Source: Verrucomicrobia bacterium UBA1629
GTDB lineage: Bacteria; Verrucomicrobiota; Kiritimatiellia; RFP12; UBA1067
Direction: 5' to 3'
DNA: 64,000 bases
NCBI GenBank assembly: GCA_002321305.1
Contig: DCMF01000098.1
Span: forward strand, 29,191-93,190
This document shows, one piece after another, positions 28,789 through 37,079 of this stretch. The translations under genes were made by a program, and so were the position numbers. Position 1 is the first letter of the stretch; every line of letters begins with the position of its first letter. Below the pieces are notes generated by a model that worked only from the letters and a program-made list of their open reading frames with translations, made no database searches and was not told the origin of the DNA.

Positions 28789-28910
28789 GATGAGATGTGA
28801 GAGGTGAGGGATGAGATGTGAGAAGTGAGGGATGAGGGATGGGAGGTGAGAAGTGAGGGATGAGAGGTGGGAGGTGAGAAGTGAGGGGTGGGAGGTGAGG
28901 GATGGGGTGT
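28789..28910. repeat. Heptamer array between coaE and rho
   Basis: About 17 degenerate 7-nt units (GTGAGAG, GTGAGGG, ATGAGAT, GTGAGAA, ATGGGAG). It fills the entire gap from the coaE stop to the rho start and is purine-rich on the plus strand. It is the longest member of this family in the window. Confidence 0.92.
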
Positions 28911-29590
28911 CAGGAATGGCGTGTGAGCCATGTCAGGAATTTTTTAACTTCTTCTTTCAGTTCTTCGGGTGTGCCGTCGTTGTGAATCACGTAGTGGGAT
29001 TTGGCGGCCTTCTCCGCAACCGGCATCTGCGCCGCCAGTCGGGCCTCGGCCTCTGCGCGCGTGTAGCCGCGCGTCGTCATCATCCGCGAGATCTGCGTTT
29101 CCCTCTCGGAGACGACGCAGCATATTATATCAAAATTTTTCTCCCAGTGTGCTTCGAAGAGGAGAGGGATGATGGCGAGGCGAAAGTTTGGGACGTTTGG
29201 GAGGTTTGGAAGGTTCGGGTGGTTGGGGAGGTTTTTTTGGGGGGGTAAAGGATGGGAAGATTTGAAAAACGTGTGACCAGAACCCCTTCCTGCACAGTTC
29301 CTATCTAGACTTTCCAAACCTTCCAAACCTCCCAAACCTCCCAAACTTTCCGAACCTTCCAGAAATTCCTCAATCCTTTCCTTCACAACCGGATGAAGCT
29401 TCGCTTCGAGTGCGCGGCGCTTCGCGGGGTCGGAAAAGACTTCGGCGGCGAGGCGTTTGCGCTCCGCCGGATCGGGAATCAGCTCATGCACGATGTCGTC
29501 GGCGTCAATCGTCTCGACGCCGAAGTCGTTCAAGAAACGGGCAACGAGCGATTTGCCGCACGCAATGCCACCTGTCAAGCCTATTCTCAT
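28910..29590 (-). CDS. coaE: Dephospho-CoA kinase with a repeat-coded loop insertion
   Basis: A 226-residue enzyme for the last step of coenzyme A synthesis. P-loop GLTGGIACGKSLVARFL, then the conserved DADDIVHEL, then PLLFEAHWEKNFDIICCV and RMMTTRGYTRAEAEARLAAQM. Between RIEEFLE and RLAIIPLLFE (about residues 78-135) sits an insert of some 55 residues with Gly-Leu-Glu and Leu-Pro-Asn-x-Pro-Asn patterns, encoded by two inverted nonamer arrays. Typical CoaE proteins are about 200 residues with only a short loop there. The reading frame is intact, so the enzyme is probably functional. Confidence 0.93.
   Translation of the reverse strand: MRIGLTGGIACGKSLVARFLNDFGVETIDADDIVHELIPDPAERKRLAAEVFSDPAKRRALEAKLHPVVKERIEEFLEGSESLGGLGGLEGLESLDRNCAGRGSGHTFFKSSHPLPPQKNLPNHPNLPNLPNVPNFRLAIIPLLFEAHWEKNFDIICCVVSERETQISRMMTTRGYTRAEAEARLAAQMPVAEKAAKSHYVIHNDGTPEELKEEVKKFLTWLTRHS
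29184..29230. repeat. Nonamer array GGTTTGGGA, five units, in coaE
   Basis: Left arm of a hairpin whose right arm is 29312-29356. Same repeat as in the MurC-like gene. The coding strand reads L-P-N-x-P-N. Confidence 0.9.
29312..29356. repeat. Inverted nonamer array TTCCAAACC, five units, in coaE
   Basis: Complementary to 29184-29230; the approximately 80-nt loop also encodes protein (N-C-A-G-R-G-S-G-H-T-F-F-K-S-S). Coding strand: G-L-G-G-L-E-G-L-E triplets. Confidence 0.9.
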
Positions 29591-29619
29591 GGCTGGGATA
29601 CTGTCAGTTCTGCTTTTTC

Positions 29620-29825
29620 AACACAGAGCCGCTTCGCGGGGCGATTGGAGAGATCGTGGGATTCGCTTCGCACCCCTTCGATCTCGTGATTCGCCCCGCC
29701 CATCAATTCTTTTGAATCAGGGGATTTCCTCCGTTTCGCTTCACCCGATACGCAAGAACATTCGCTGAATGCGCGGAGCGAACATCCCGCGACACTCACA
29801 TTGCCCCGCGAAGCGGCTCTGTGTT
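29620..29825. repeat. 206-bp hairpin element with perfect 23-bp terminal inverted repeats
   Basis: It lies in the 319-bp gap between the secretin gene and coaE. AACACAGAGCCGCTTCGCGG, continuing to 29642, is exactly repeated in reverse complement at 29803-29825. Inner sequences GGGATTCGCTTCGC and GCGGAGCGAACATCCC can also pair imperfectly. The interior has recurrent TTCGCTTCGC-like words and no convincing ORF. It resembles a MITE or a large structured RNA element. Confidence 0.85.
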
Positions 29826-29837
29826 AAGCAAAACGCC

Positions 29838-29869
29838 AAAGGCACAGAGACGTGCATCCCTGTGCCTTT
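29838..29869. terminator. Stem-loop terminator downstream of the secretin operon
   Basis: AAAGGCACAG (29838-29847) pairs with CTGTGCCTTT (29860-29869) around a 12-nt loop. It lies 40 nt past the secretin stop on the minus strand; the short T runs at both ends would suit either direction, and the plus-strand end (TTTT) is the longer. Confidence 0.6.
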
Positions 29870-29909
29870 TCTTCCGCGCCGCTGTGCGTCCACACATCGG
29901 CGCGCATCC

Positions 29910-32900
29910 TCACTCCGCCTTGGGGGCGGGCTTGACTTCGGCCTCGTCCACCCGCCCGCTGCTCATCGAAAGCTCGCGGCCAGACGGCGTGATCAGGCGG
30001 CCCGTCACGAAGATCAGCAGGTTCCGCTTCGTCGTCTTCTCCGCATGGCTGCGGAAGAGGCGGCCGATGAAGGGCAGGTCGCCCAGGAACGGCACCTTGT
30101 CGTCCATCGCCTTGCGCGCCTCGGTGATGAGGCCGCCCATGACGACCGTCGAACCCGGCGTGATCGACACCTTCGAGTCGATCGAGCGAACATGGAAGAA
30201 CGGCTGTTCCATCGGCGCGTCATACCACGTCATCGTCGAGGAGGAGGCCGTCGAGACGTTCGCCGCCGCGTCCGTCGCCGACGAGACAACCGTCTTGGCC
30301 AACGCAGCCGTTTCATTTGGCGTGAGACTCGCGCCAATCGTCGTCAGCGCCGTCGACATGCCCGTGAAGATGTTGCCGATGTCGGCCATCATGCCCGACG
30401 ACGTGTTGCCGGAGAACGGGATGCGCATGCCGTAGTTGTGCCAGATCGGCTCGTCGACGACCGCCGGCTTCAGCTCGAGGTCGATCGTGCCGCCGTTCGC
30501 CTCGGAGTAGGTCGGGATGACGTCGAGGATCACGCCAACCTCACGCATCGTGAAGTTCTGCGGCTCGACGACCGCGAGAATCGCCGACTGCCCGCCGCCC
30601 GATGAGCCGCTGGACGAACCCGACGAACTCGACTGGAGCTGCACGTCGTAGTCCTGCGGATAAATATACTCCGTGACGACCTTGATGATGGCCTGTTCGC
30701 CCGACTTCGTGACGACCTTCGGGGCCGAGAGAAGATCCGTGTCGCTGCGCTGCGAGAGCATGTGCAGGATCATCGAGAGGTCAGCCTGGCCAAGGAAGGC
30801 GTTCACCCGCAGGAACTGGTCGTTGTTCGACGCCGACTCACCCGAAATGTGGTTGCCGACCGTCGAGAGGTAACGGTTGCCGTTGCCATAGTCCGACGTG
30901 CCGCCAAAGGCGTCCACGCCAACATGGCCTGAACGATCCCCTTTCGCATACTCTCTACTCCAAACATCAGACACAACACCTGACGACGTTGTGCGTTTCA
31001 CAACCTGTCTCGGTCTTAACGTCGTGCCAGCACCCGTTTTGACCTCTTCAAGGACGACTTCATCAAGTACCCCCCCATCCGAGGTCGTCGATCCATAGCC
31101 TGCCCTCTTGAAGCCCAGTGCCTTGCCAAGACCGTCTTTGAGCGCCAGGTTGCTGTTCAGGATCCACTCGAAGCCGAGCGAGTTGAGGTCTTCCTGCGAG
31201 ACTTCGACGAAGCGCGTCTCGATCTCGATGAGCTGCGGCTGGCCGCCGAGTTCGTCAAGCACCTTCTCGAACTCCGCGAGGTTTTCGCGCGTGTTGCGGA
31301 CATAGAGCTTGCCGAGGGCCTTGATGTGCTTGATCGACGAGCCTTCCGGCCACTTGACGCCCATCTCCTCGAAGAACGCCTTCCAGTCGCGGCCTTCGCC
31401 CTCGCCCTCTTCGTCCGCCGCCTTCTTCGCCTGGCGGTTGGACGCGCCGAAGCCGCCCATCTCCTTCATTTCCTCGGACGCGGAGTTTACGCGCTCGACG
31501 AACGCCTCCGGCACGTTGTACTTGCGCGAGAGAAGCTCGGCGGTCGACATGTCCTTCTGCATGACCATGACGATCGGCCCGCGGACGATGAACTTGTAGT
31601 CGACCGAGTCGCAGACGAGCTTCAACGCATCGTAGAACGAGATGTCGCTCGCAGTGATCTTCGGAATCGGCGGAAGGCCGTTCGCCGACGCCTCGGAATC
31701 GTCCGACGCATTGGACGAGAAGTCGTCCGACGACTCTTCCTGCGCCGCCTGCTGCTTGATGGCCCCGACCGGGGTGCGCAGCACGAAGTTGAAGCCGCGC
31801 TTCTCGATCGGGATGTCAGGACGGTCATAGTCGCGCGACGCCGTGCGGAAGAACTCGACGGCCTCGATGATCGTCGCCGGCGGCTTGAACTCGATCGTCG
31901 GCAGACGCATCGCGCGCATGCGCTTCTCGATGTCCTGCTCCTGCGTCCGCTCCGGGTCTTCGCCCGCCTGCGCCTTGACGGTCTCGGACGACGCCTCCGT
32001 CAGCTGCGCGGCGTTGACGGCGTAGACGGGCCGCCACGCCTCATCGACGTCGGCAATCATGCCGTCGCGCGCCGCGACACGCTCCTGCTCCAGAATCGTC
32101 TGGCGCTTGCGCTGAATCGCCCTGCGCAGACGAATCGCCTCCTGATTGTACGGATCGGCCTTCAGGACGATTTCGCATTCGTCGAGCGCGCGCGCCATGT
32201 CGCGCAACGCGAAATACTGGCGCGAACGACGCAGATGACGGCGAATCTCCTCGCGGTCAGCCTTGTAGTCGTCGTCGTTGCGGCGCTGGGACGCCTCCGT
32301 GAAATCGGTCTTCGCCTCGTCGACGGTGCTCTGGGCCGTCCACTTCTCCAGCGCACGACGCGCCTTCGGGTGGCGCATCTCCAACGCCTTCTCCATCAGC
32401 TCGACCGCCCGCGCGCGACGACCGATCTCGTCCTCCTGCAGGGCGGCGCGGTAAAGGCCCTCGGCGATGCCCTGGGCGCACTCCTTGCGCAGGGCCTTCG
32501 ACGTGGGGCTGTCGTTCAGCAGCTTTGTCGCGAGGCCATAGTGGCGAACGGCGTCGGTGAACTCCTTCGACTCCATGCTCGCGCGCGCCGAGAGAATCTC
32601 GCGCTTCGCCTGCGCGTCGAGCGAGTCGCGGCGAAGGCGCTCGGTCGTCGCGATGTTCACGAGAAGCTCCTCGTCAGGGCGTTTCGCGGTGGCGGCCTTT
32701 TCGGCCTTCTTCGCCTTCGGATTAGTCGAGGCGACTTCTTCGGCCTCATCAGCCTTTGGCTCAACGGCCTTGTCCGCCGCAGACTTGGCCGACTCTTCTT
32801 CGGCCAGCTGGTCGAGCAGATTCAGCACGTCATCGACTTTCGCGGTTGCGGCCGCTTCGGCCTTCGGCTCATCGGCCTCGTCTGCCGCAACCGGTTCAGC

Positions 32901-33170
32901 CGCCGCTTTCGCCACCGGGGCTTCCGCCGTTGCCGAAGGCTCTTCCGCCGCCGAGGTTTCGGTCTTTGTCTCTTCGGCGGACACCACAGGCTCGGCCTCG
33001 GCCTTTGCGGTGGGCGCCTCGACCGCCTCCGCCTTTGCGGCGGGCTTCGCGGCCTCGCCCTCAAGATCCTTGAGCAGGTCGTCAAGGTCGTCTTGCGCCG
33101 ACACGCTCAACGAGGTAACCGACATCGCCAACGCCGCACTGCACGCGACAATCTTTTTGAAGTTCGTCAT
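29910..33170 (-). CDS. Secretin (GspD/PilQ family), Amuc_1098-like
   Basis: A 1086-residue outer-membrane channel protein. Signal peptide MTNFKKIVACSAALAMSVTSLSV is followed by a long Ala/Glu/Lys-rich disordered stretch (30-165), a helical TPR-like region (190-370), N-domain-like segments and the secretin core from about 640. There, QLIEIETRFVEVSQEDLNSLG, LSAPKVVTKSGEQAIIKVV and, near the C-terminus, STVVMGGLITEARK and VPFLGDLPFIGRLFRS are textbook secretin motifs. A Ser/Gly-rich loop interrupts the core near 830. It is last in a five-gene operon matching Akkermansia Amuc_1102-1098 and also has its own promoter (33201-33229). It likely forms the exit pore for the pilus-like proteins. Confidence 0.92.
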   Translation of the reverse strand: MTNFKKIVACSAALAMSVTSLSVSAQDDLDDLLKDLEGEAAKPAAKAEAVEAPTAKAEAEPVVSAEETKTETSAAEEPSATAEAPVAKAAAEPVAADEADEPKAEAAATAKVDDVLNLLDQLAEEESAKSAADKAVEPKADEAEEVASTNPKAKKAEKAATAKRPDEELLVNIATTERLRRDSLDAQAKREILSARASMESKEFTDAVRHYGLATKLLNDSPTSKALRKECAQGIAEGLYRAALQEDEIGRRARAVELMEKALEMRHPKARRALEKWTAQSTVDEAKTDFTEASQRRNDDDYKADREEIRRHLRRSRQYFALRDMARALDECEIVLKADPYNQEAIRLRRAIQRKRQTILEQERVAARDGMIADVDEAWRPVYAVNAAQLTEASSETVKAQAGEDPERTQEQDIEKRMRAMRLPTIEFKPPATIIEAVEFFRTASRDYDRPDIPIEKRGFNFVLRTPVGAIKQQAAQEESSDDFSSNASDDSEASANGLPPIPKITASDISFYDALKLVCDSVDYKFIVRGPIVMVMQKDMSTAELLSRKYNVPEAFVERVNSASEEMKEMGGFGASNRQAKKAADEEGEGEGRDWKAFFEEMGVKWPEGSSIKHIKALGKLYVRNTRENLAEFEKVLDELGGQPQLIEIETRFVEVSQEDLNSLGFEWILNSNLALKDGLGKALGFKRAGYGSTTSDGGVLDEVVLEEVKTGAGTTLRPRQVVKRTTSSGVVSDVWSREYAKGDRSGHVGVDAFGGTSDYGNGNRYLSTVGNHISGESASNNDQFLRVNAFLGQADLSMILHMLSQRSDTDLLSAPKVVTKSGEQAIIKVVTEYIYPQDYDVQLQSSSSGSSSGSSGGGQSAILAVVEPQNFTMREVGVILDVIPTYSEANGGTIDLELKPAVVDEPIWHNYGMRIPFSGNTSSGMMADIGNIFTGMSTALTTIGASLTPNETAALAKTVVSSATDAAANVSTASSSTMTWYDAPMEQPFFHVRSIDSKVSITPGSTVVMGGLITEARKAMDDKVPFLGDLPFIGRLFRSHAEKTTKRNLLIFVTGRLITPSGRELSMSSGRVDEAEVKPAPKAE

Positions 33171-33200
33171 TTAAACCACCTATTCGTTAGTATGGGGAGT

Positions 33201-33229
33201 AGTATACAATATCTTTTCTCACTGTTCAA
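33201..33229 (-). promoter_or_regulatory. Sigma70-type promoter of the secretin gene
   Basis: Minus strand: TTGAAC (33224-33229, in the last codons of the upstream gene), a 17-nt spacer, TATACT (33201-33206). It gives a short leader with an AGGTGG ribosome site before ATG 33170. Confidence 0.65.
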
Positions 33230-34334
33230 GGGCTTCAAGTGTCCGGCGCTTGCCCGTGCGGACGTTCTGGAAGGTCACCTTCGCGCCCTTTCCGGCGGGC
33301 ACGACCTCGACGACCTTGAACTTTTCGCCGTTCAGATCCAGCTCCGTACCGGGCACGGCCTCGAACGTCGTGACGCTGCCGCGCGTGTAGTTGAGCGTCG
33401 CCATCACGTCCACCGGCTGCGGCTTCGCCCGCTTGTCCTGCACGATCACGAGCGTGACGGTCTTGCCGTCCGCCTTGCGCGCGACCGTGACTTCCGAGAC
33501 GTCATCCGTCACGAACAGGCCCTTCATGCCCTTGCGCGGACGCTTCACCTCTTTTTTCTCGTAGGTCTTGAGGACGAAGCCCGACGGGGTCTTCGTGCCC
33601 TTGCCGATCTCCTCGCCGAGGACGGCCGAGAGCGTCCGCCCGGCGCGGCCGTAGTCGTCGCGCTGGTTGGGGTCGAAGAACTCGCACCGCCAGCCCGACG
33701 GGATCTTCGTCGCCTTCGTGAAGACGAACGGCAGGTAGGTCTCCTTGAGCGGCAGGGCGATCTGGATCGAGTCGAGGTAGTCCGGATGGTCGCGGCGGTC
33801 GGTCGGATCCGTCTTCGCGAGATACTCCTCGAGGTTCGTGAAGCCGTCGCCGTCCTTGTCGGCGTTCGCGTCCGACGGATCGTTCGGGTTCAGCCCATAG
33901 CGCTTCTCCCACTCGTCCGGCATGCCGTCGCCGTCGGAGTCGAGGACGACCTTCTTCTCCACCTCCTGCTTCTCGCCGCAGAAGGGGCAGTTCGGGAACG
34001 CCTTGACGTCGCCGGGAATCACCTTCTGGCACTTCTTGCACTTGACGCGCCGCTCGCTTGCGAGGAACGACGCGCTCGTCCCCGTCAGCTCGTTCACGAC
34101 CGTCGGGCTCTTGACGAGCCGGACGGCGCCGGCGTACGCCGTCATGTCCACGGCCGCGACGCCTGTCTCGGACGGCTTCATGCGGCTGACGGCCTGCGCG
34201 GCATTCGCGGCGGCCGTCTCCGGGTCGTCGCCGGCGGAGAGCGCGAAAAAGGCGATTCCGCCCACGAGCGCCAGCACACCGACGCCGGCGGCGATTCGGT
34301 CGTAATAGGCCGCAAAGAAATTCTGGTCTCTCAT
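33219..34334 (-). CDS. Amuc_1099-like membrane-anchored calcium-repeat protein
   Basis: A 371-residue protein with a short cytoplasmic tail, one membrane segment (about 14-33), a zinc-ribbon-like pair of Cys motifs (Cys99/102 and Cys116/119), then a thrombospondin type 3-like calcium motif (LDSDGDGMPDEWEKRYGL and ADKDGDGFTNLEEYLAK, residues 131-173). The remainder is beta-rich, ending with EKFKVVEVVPAGKGAKVTF, reminiscent of a small PilP/C-like domain. ATG at 34334 overlaps the upstream stop (ATGA). Between the Amuc_1100-like and secretin genes, it is likely a periplasmic linker of the pilus-like apparatus; the biochemical role is unknown. Confidence 0.8.
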   Translation of the reverse strand: MRDQNFFAAYYDRIAAGVGVLALVGGIAFFALSAGDDPETAAANAAQAVSRMKPSETGVAAVDMTAYAGAVRLVKSPTVVNELTGTSASFLASERRVKCKKCQKVIPGDVKAFPNCPFCGEKQEVEKKVVLDSDGDGMPDEWEKRYGLNPNDPSDANADKDGDGFTNLEEYLAKTDPTDRRDHPDYLDSIQIALPLKETYLPFVFTKATKIPSGWRCEFFDPNQRDDYGRAGRTLSAVLGEEIGKGTKTPSGFVLKTYEKKEVKRPRKGMKGLFVTDDVSEVTVARKADGKTVTLVIVQDKRAKPQPVDVMATLNYTRGSVTTFEAVPGTELDLNGEKFKVVEVVPAGKGAKVTFQNVRTGKRRTLEALEQ

Positions 34335-35356
34335 TTTCCAACCTCCTCCGTCTTGGCTTCGTCCTCCATTGTCCTGAAATCGTAGACGGTCAGGGACAGC
34401 GTGACCGTGAACGGCGCATCCAGCGCCGGGTCCGTGACGATGCCGTTCTTCGCCTCGGCCGCGTCCTTCTTCTCCTCGACGACCGCGCCGCGCCGTCCGC
34501 GACGGCCGCGCCCCGACGCCGCGTTCCGCGCCGCCTCGCGCTTGTCGCCGACGCCGAGCGCCTCGGCGACCGGATCGGCCGTGCGCGCAAAGGTGAAGCC
34601 GTCGATGACCATGAACCGCTCGTTCGTGCCGAGCGCGTTCACCGCCTTGACGAACGCCGGCGCGCGCGTCGCGAAGGTGAAGACATACGAGAAGGCCGAC
34701 GGCTGGGAAGCCGCCGCGCCTTCCGCCGCCGGACGCTTCTTCGCCGACGGCTTCTTGCCGCCCTTCTTCGCCTTCTTCTCCTGCGCGTCGTCCTGTGACG
34801 CCGTCGCCTTGAAGTCGACGTTCACGAGTTCGGAGACGCCGCAGGATGCCAGCGTCTCGACGACGAGCATGACGTCGTTCCACCGGCGCTGCAGCTCCGG
34901 CAGCTCGGCGTCCGTCGGCATCTTGCCCTCGGCGATGTAGCTGCGGAACGGGCCGAACGCGAAGTCGGGCTTCACGAGGACGCCGTTCACCGCGCCCGGC
35001 AGCGCCGAAAGGCGCTTCGCGTCCGCGACGAGGTCGGTCTTGAACTGCGCGGGCGTCATCTTGCGGATCGGGTGGTCGCCGCGCGCGGCCAGCTTCTCGG
35101 CCTCCGCGCACCACGCCGTCAGGCGCGCCGCGTTCTCCTCGATCGCCTTGACGCTCGCCGGACAGGGATAGACGCTCTTGCGCGAGAGCGCCTGGGCTTT
35201 CGCCTGGACGGTCTCCAGACCGTCGTTCCCCTCGTCGTCGCCCTCGATGGCCGCGACTTTCGCGGCGTAGGCGCTCCAAGTGAAATAGGCCATGGCCAGG
35301 ACGGCCAAGCCGATCACGCCGCCCGAGACGGCCAGAATCATTCGGTTCTTGTTCAT
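34331..35356 (-). CDS. Amuc_1100 family pilus-like protein
   Basis: A 341-residue protein with an N-terminal membrane anchor (MILAVSGGVIGLAVLAMAYF, residues 6-25), a coiled/helical stretch and two alpha-beta domains with a low-complexity Lys/Ala linker (KKAKKGGKKPSAKKRP). Length, anchor and gene order match Amuc_1100, an abundant outer-surface protein of Akkermansia with a PilO-like fold. Here it sits between the PilM-like and Amuc_1099-like genes with ATGA overlaps on both sides. It is divergent in sequence, so the call depends on synteny as well as topology. Confidence 0.78.
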   Translation of the reverse strand: MNKNRMILAVSGGVIGLAVLAMAYFTWSAYAAKVAAIEGDDEGNDGLETVQAKAQALSRKSVYPCPASVKAIEENAARLTAWCAEAEKLAARGDHPIRKMTPAQFKTDLVADAKRLSALPGAVNGVLVKPDFAFGPFRSYIAEGKMPTDAELPELQRRWNDVMLVVETLASCGVSELVNVDFKATASQDDAQEKKAKKGGKKPSAKKRPAAEGAAASQPSAFSYVFTFATRAPAFVKAVNALGTNERFMVIDGFTFARTADPVAEALGVGDKREAARNAASGRGRRGRRGAVVEEKKDAAEAKNGIVTDPALDAPFTVTLSLTVYDFRTMEDEAKTEEVGK

Positions 35357-36954
35357 TTGAACTTCATCTCCACCGTGAATTGTTCGACCTGCGCGTCCTT
35401 GCCCAGCGCGCTCATGTCCGAAATCTTGACCGTGTCGGCGTCAATGCAGGGCCGCCCCTTGAGCTTGTCGACGACAAGCTCGCCCGGCGTCTTGCCGCCC
35501 TGGCCCTTCACGCGGTCGCTCCAGTAGCGCACCGTCAGGCGCCCGTCGTCCCAGCGCTCGATCCACATGCCGGGCAGCAGGGAGTCGCGCACCGCGTTGA
35601 CGCGCTGCGCGGCGGCCGCGCGCGCGACGAGCAGCTTGCGCAGCGACTCGGCCTCGGCCTCGGCGGCCGCGAACTTCTCCGTCGCCGCCTGGACCTTGCG
35701 GTCGGACGCCGTCAGCGTCGCGACCTGCGCCTGCACGGCGTCGCGCTGCGCGGCGACGACCTCCTCCTGACGGCCGATCCCCAGCATCACGCAGACGAGC
35801 GCCGCGACGAGCGTCACGCCGGCCGCGATGACGAACGGGATCTTGGCCTTCTCGGCCCGCGCCGCGACAAGCGACGGCGGCAGCAGGTTGATCGCGAAGC
35901 GCGCCGCGCCCGCCTCGTGCAGGGCGAGGCCCGCCGTGACGGCGATGAGCGCGCCGTCCGCCTCCAGCGCGGCCGCATCGACCTTCGGGCCGACGGCCAG
36001 CGCCTCGAACGGATTGAAGAACACGACCTCGATCTGGAGCGACTCCTGGAAGAAGACGTCGATCTGCGGCAGGAGGGCCGTGCCGCCCGTCAGGTAGAGG
36101 CGCGTCGGCGCCGTGCCGCCCTGCTGGCTGCGGTAGAAGTTGATCGAGCGCGAGATCTCGGCGTTGAGGCGCGTCATCACCGCGCGGCAGGCCTTCGAGA
36201 TCCGGTCGGCGACCTCGTCGTCGTCCTCCGTCACGCCGCCCATCGAGACGTAGCCCTTCTCGCGCTTGAGCTGTTCGGCCTCCTCGGTCGTGCAGCCGAG
36301 CGCGGCGGCGATCTCCTTCGTCACGGCGTTGCCCGCGACGGGGATCGAGCGGTTGTAGATCTTGTCGCCCTCGACGATCACGAGCGACGTCGTCTTCGAG
36401 CCGATGTCGAGGAGGACGCTGCACGAGCCGTCGTCGCCGATCGCGTGGCGCAGGGCGTTCGTGAGCGCGAGCGGCGCGGCGTCGACGAGCTCCGGCGTGA
36501 AGCCGGCGGCCGCGACGGCCGTCGTCAGCGCCTCGACCTGGTCGACCTTCGCGGCGACGATCATCACCGACTTGTCGCCCGTCTCCGTGTCGCCCAGCAC
36601 CTGGCGGTCGCAGACGATCTCGTCGATCGGGAACGGGATGTTCTGCTCGATCTCGTAGCGCACCATCTGCTCGAACTTTTCCGCGCCGCCCGCCATCGGA
36701 ATCGCGGCGAAGCGCGGGAAGACCATCTGGCCGGAGATGGCGAGCGCGATCTTGCCGGGGCGGATGCCCTTCGTGCGCACGACCTCCTGGATCGCGGGCG
36801 TGAGGATCGCGCCGGCGTCGCCGCCGTCCAGCGGCGCGGCAAGCGGCGCCGTGCCGTAGTTCACGAGCGTCAGCGCGCCTTTCGCGCCGGCCTCGTACTC
36901 GGCGAGCTCGATGTTGGCCGCGCCGATGTTGAGGGTTAGATATCGTTTAGCCAT
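35353..36954 (-). CDS. PilM-like actin-fold ATPase fused to a PilN-like domain (Amuc_1101-like)
   Basis: A 533-residue protein. Residues 1-350 are an actin/FtsA/PilM fold: LTLNIGAANIELAEYEAG, PFPIDEIVCDRQVLG, the phosphate motif VLLDIGSKTTSLVIVEGD and LYLTGGTALLPQIDVF. One membrane segment (FVIAAGVTLVAALVCVMLGI, near 375-394) is followed by a coiled coil and a small alpha-beta domain typical of PilN. Type IV pilus systems usually have PilM and PilN as separate proteins. It heads the tightly overlapping part of the operon; the Shine-Dalgarno is weak. Confidence 0.88.
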   Translation of the reverse strand: MAKRYLTLNIGAANIELAEYEAGAKGALTLVNYGTAPLAAPLDGGDAGAILTPAIQEVVRTKGIRPGKIALAISGQMVFPRFAAIPMAGGAEKFEQMVRYEIEQNIPFPIDEIVCDRQVLGDTETGDKSVMIVAAKVDQVEALTTAVAAAGFTPELVDAAPLALTNALRHAIGDDGSCSVLLDIGSKTTSLVIVEGDKIYNRSIPVAGNAVTKEIAAALGCTTEEAEQLKREKGYVSMGGVTEDDDEVADRISKACRAVMTRLNAEISRSINFYRSQQGGTAPTRLYLTGGTALLPQIDVFFQESLQIEVVFFNPFEALAVGPKVDAAALEADGALIAVTAGLALHEAGAARFAINLLPPSLVAARAEKAKIPFVIAAGVTLVAALVCVMLGIGRQEEVVAAQRDAVQAQVATLTASDRKVQAATEKFAAAEAEAESLRKLLVARAAAAQRVNAVRDSLLPGMWIERWDDGRLTVRYWSDRVKGQGGKTPGELVVDKLKGRPCIDADTVKISDMSALGKDAQVEQFTVEMKFK

Positions 36955-36973
36955 AGGATTGAAGCCCTTGTTC

Positions 36974-37056
36974 CCGTCTGTCCTCCGCCTTCTGTCGCCT
37001 GTCCTTCGAGACGAGAGCGTTCAGGACAGCGGACAATGGACAAAAGACGAACGGGG
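36974..37056. repeat. GGACAGCG-family hairpin between the pilM-like and Amuc_1102-like genes
   Basis: Left arm CCCGTCTGTCCTCCGCC... and right arm GGACAGCGGACAATGGACAA are imperfectly complementary; the centre holds TCCTTCGAGA. Closely related to 41486-41565, including the centre and a following TCTCATTCGATxATT. Confidence 0.85.
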
Positions 37057-37079
37057 GTGTTCTCTCATTCGATCATTTC

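Noticed and set aside
28789..28910. CRISPR array
   Set aside because: Units are 7 nt, degenerate and contiguous, with no spacers and no cas genes. None of the other arrays has a repeat-spacer pattern either.
29122..29140. TATAATATGC promoter-like box inside coaE (minus strand)
   Set aside because: It matches the -10 style of the genome but encodes conserved CoaE residues (FDIICCV) and has no good -35; it could drive rho but this is not supported enough to list.
36974..37056. Simple rho-independent terminators as explanation for the hairpins
   Set aside because: Most lack a T-run, many are inside coding sequences, and the arms are tandem arrays far longer than a terminator stem. Some may still affect termination.
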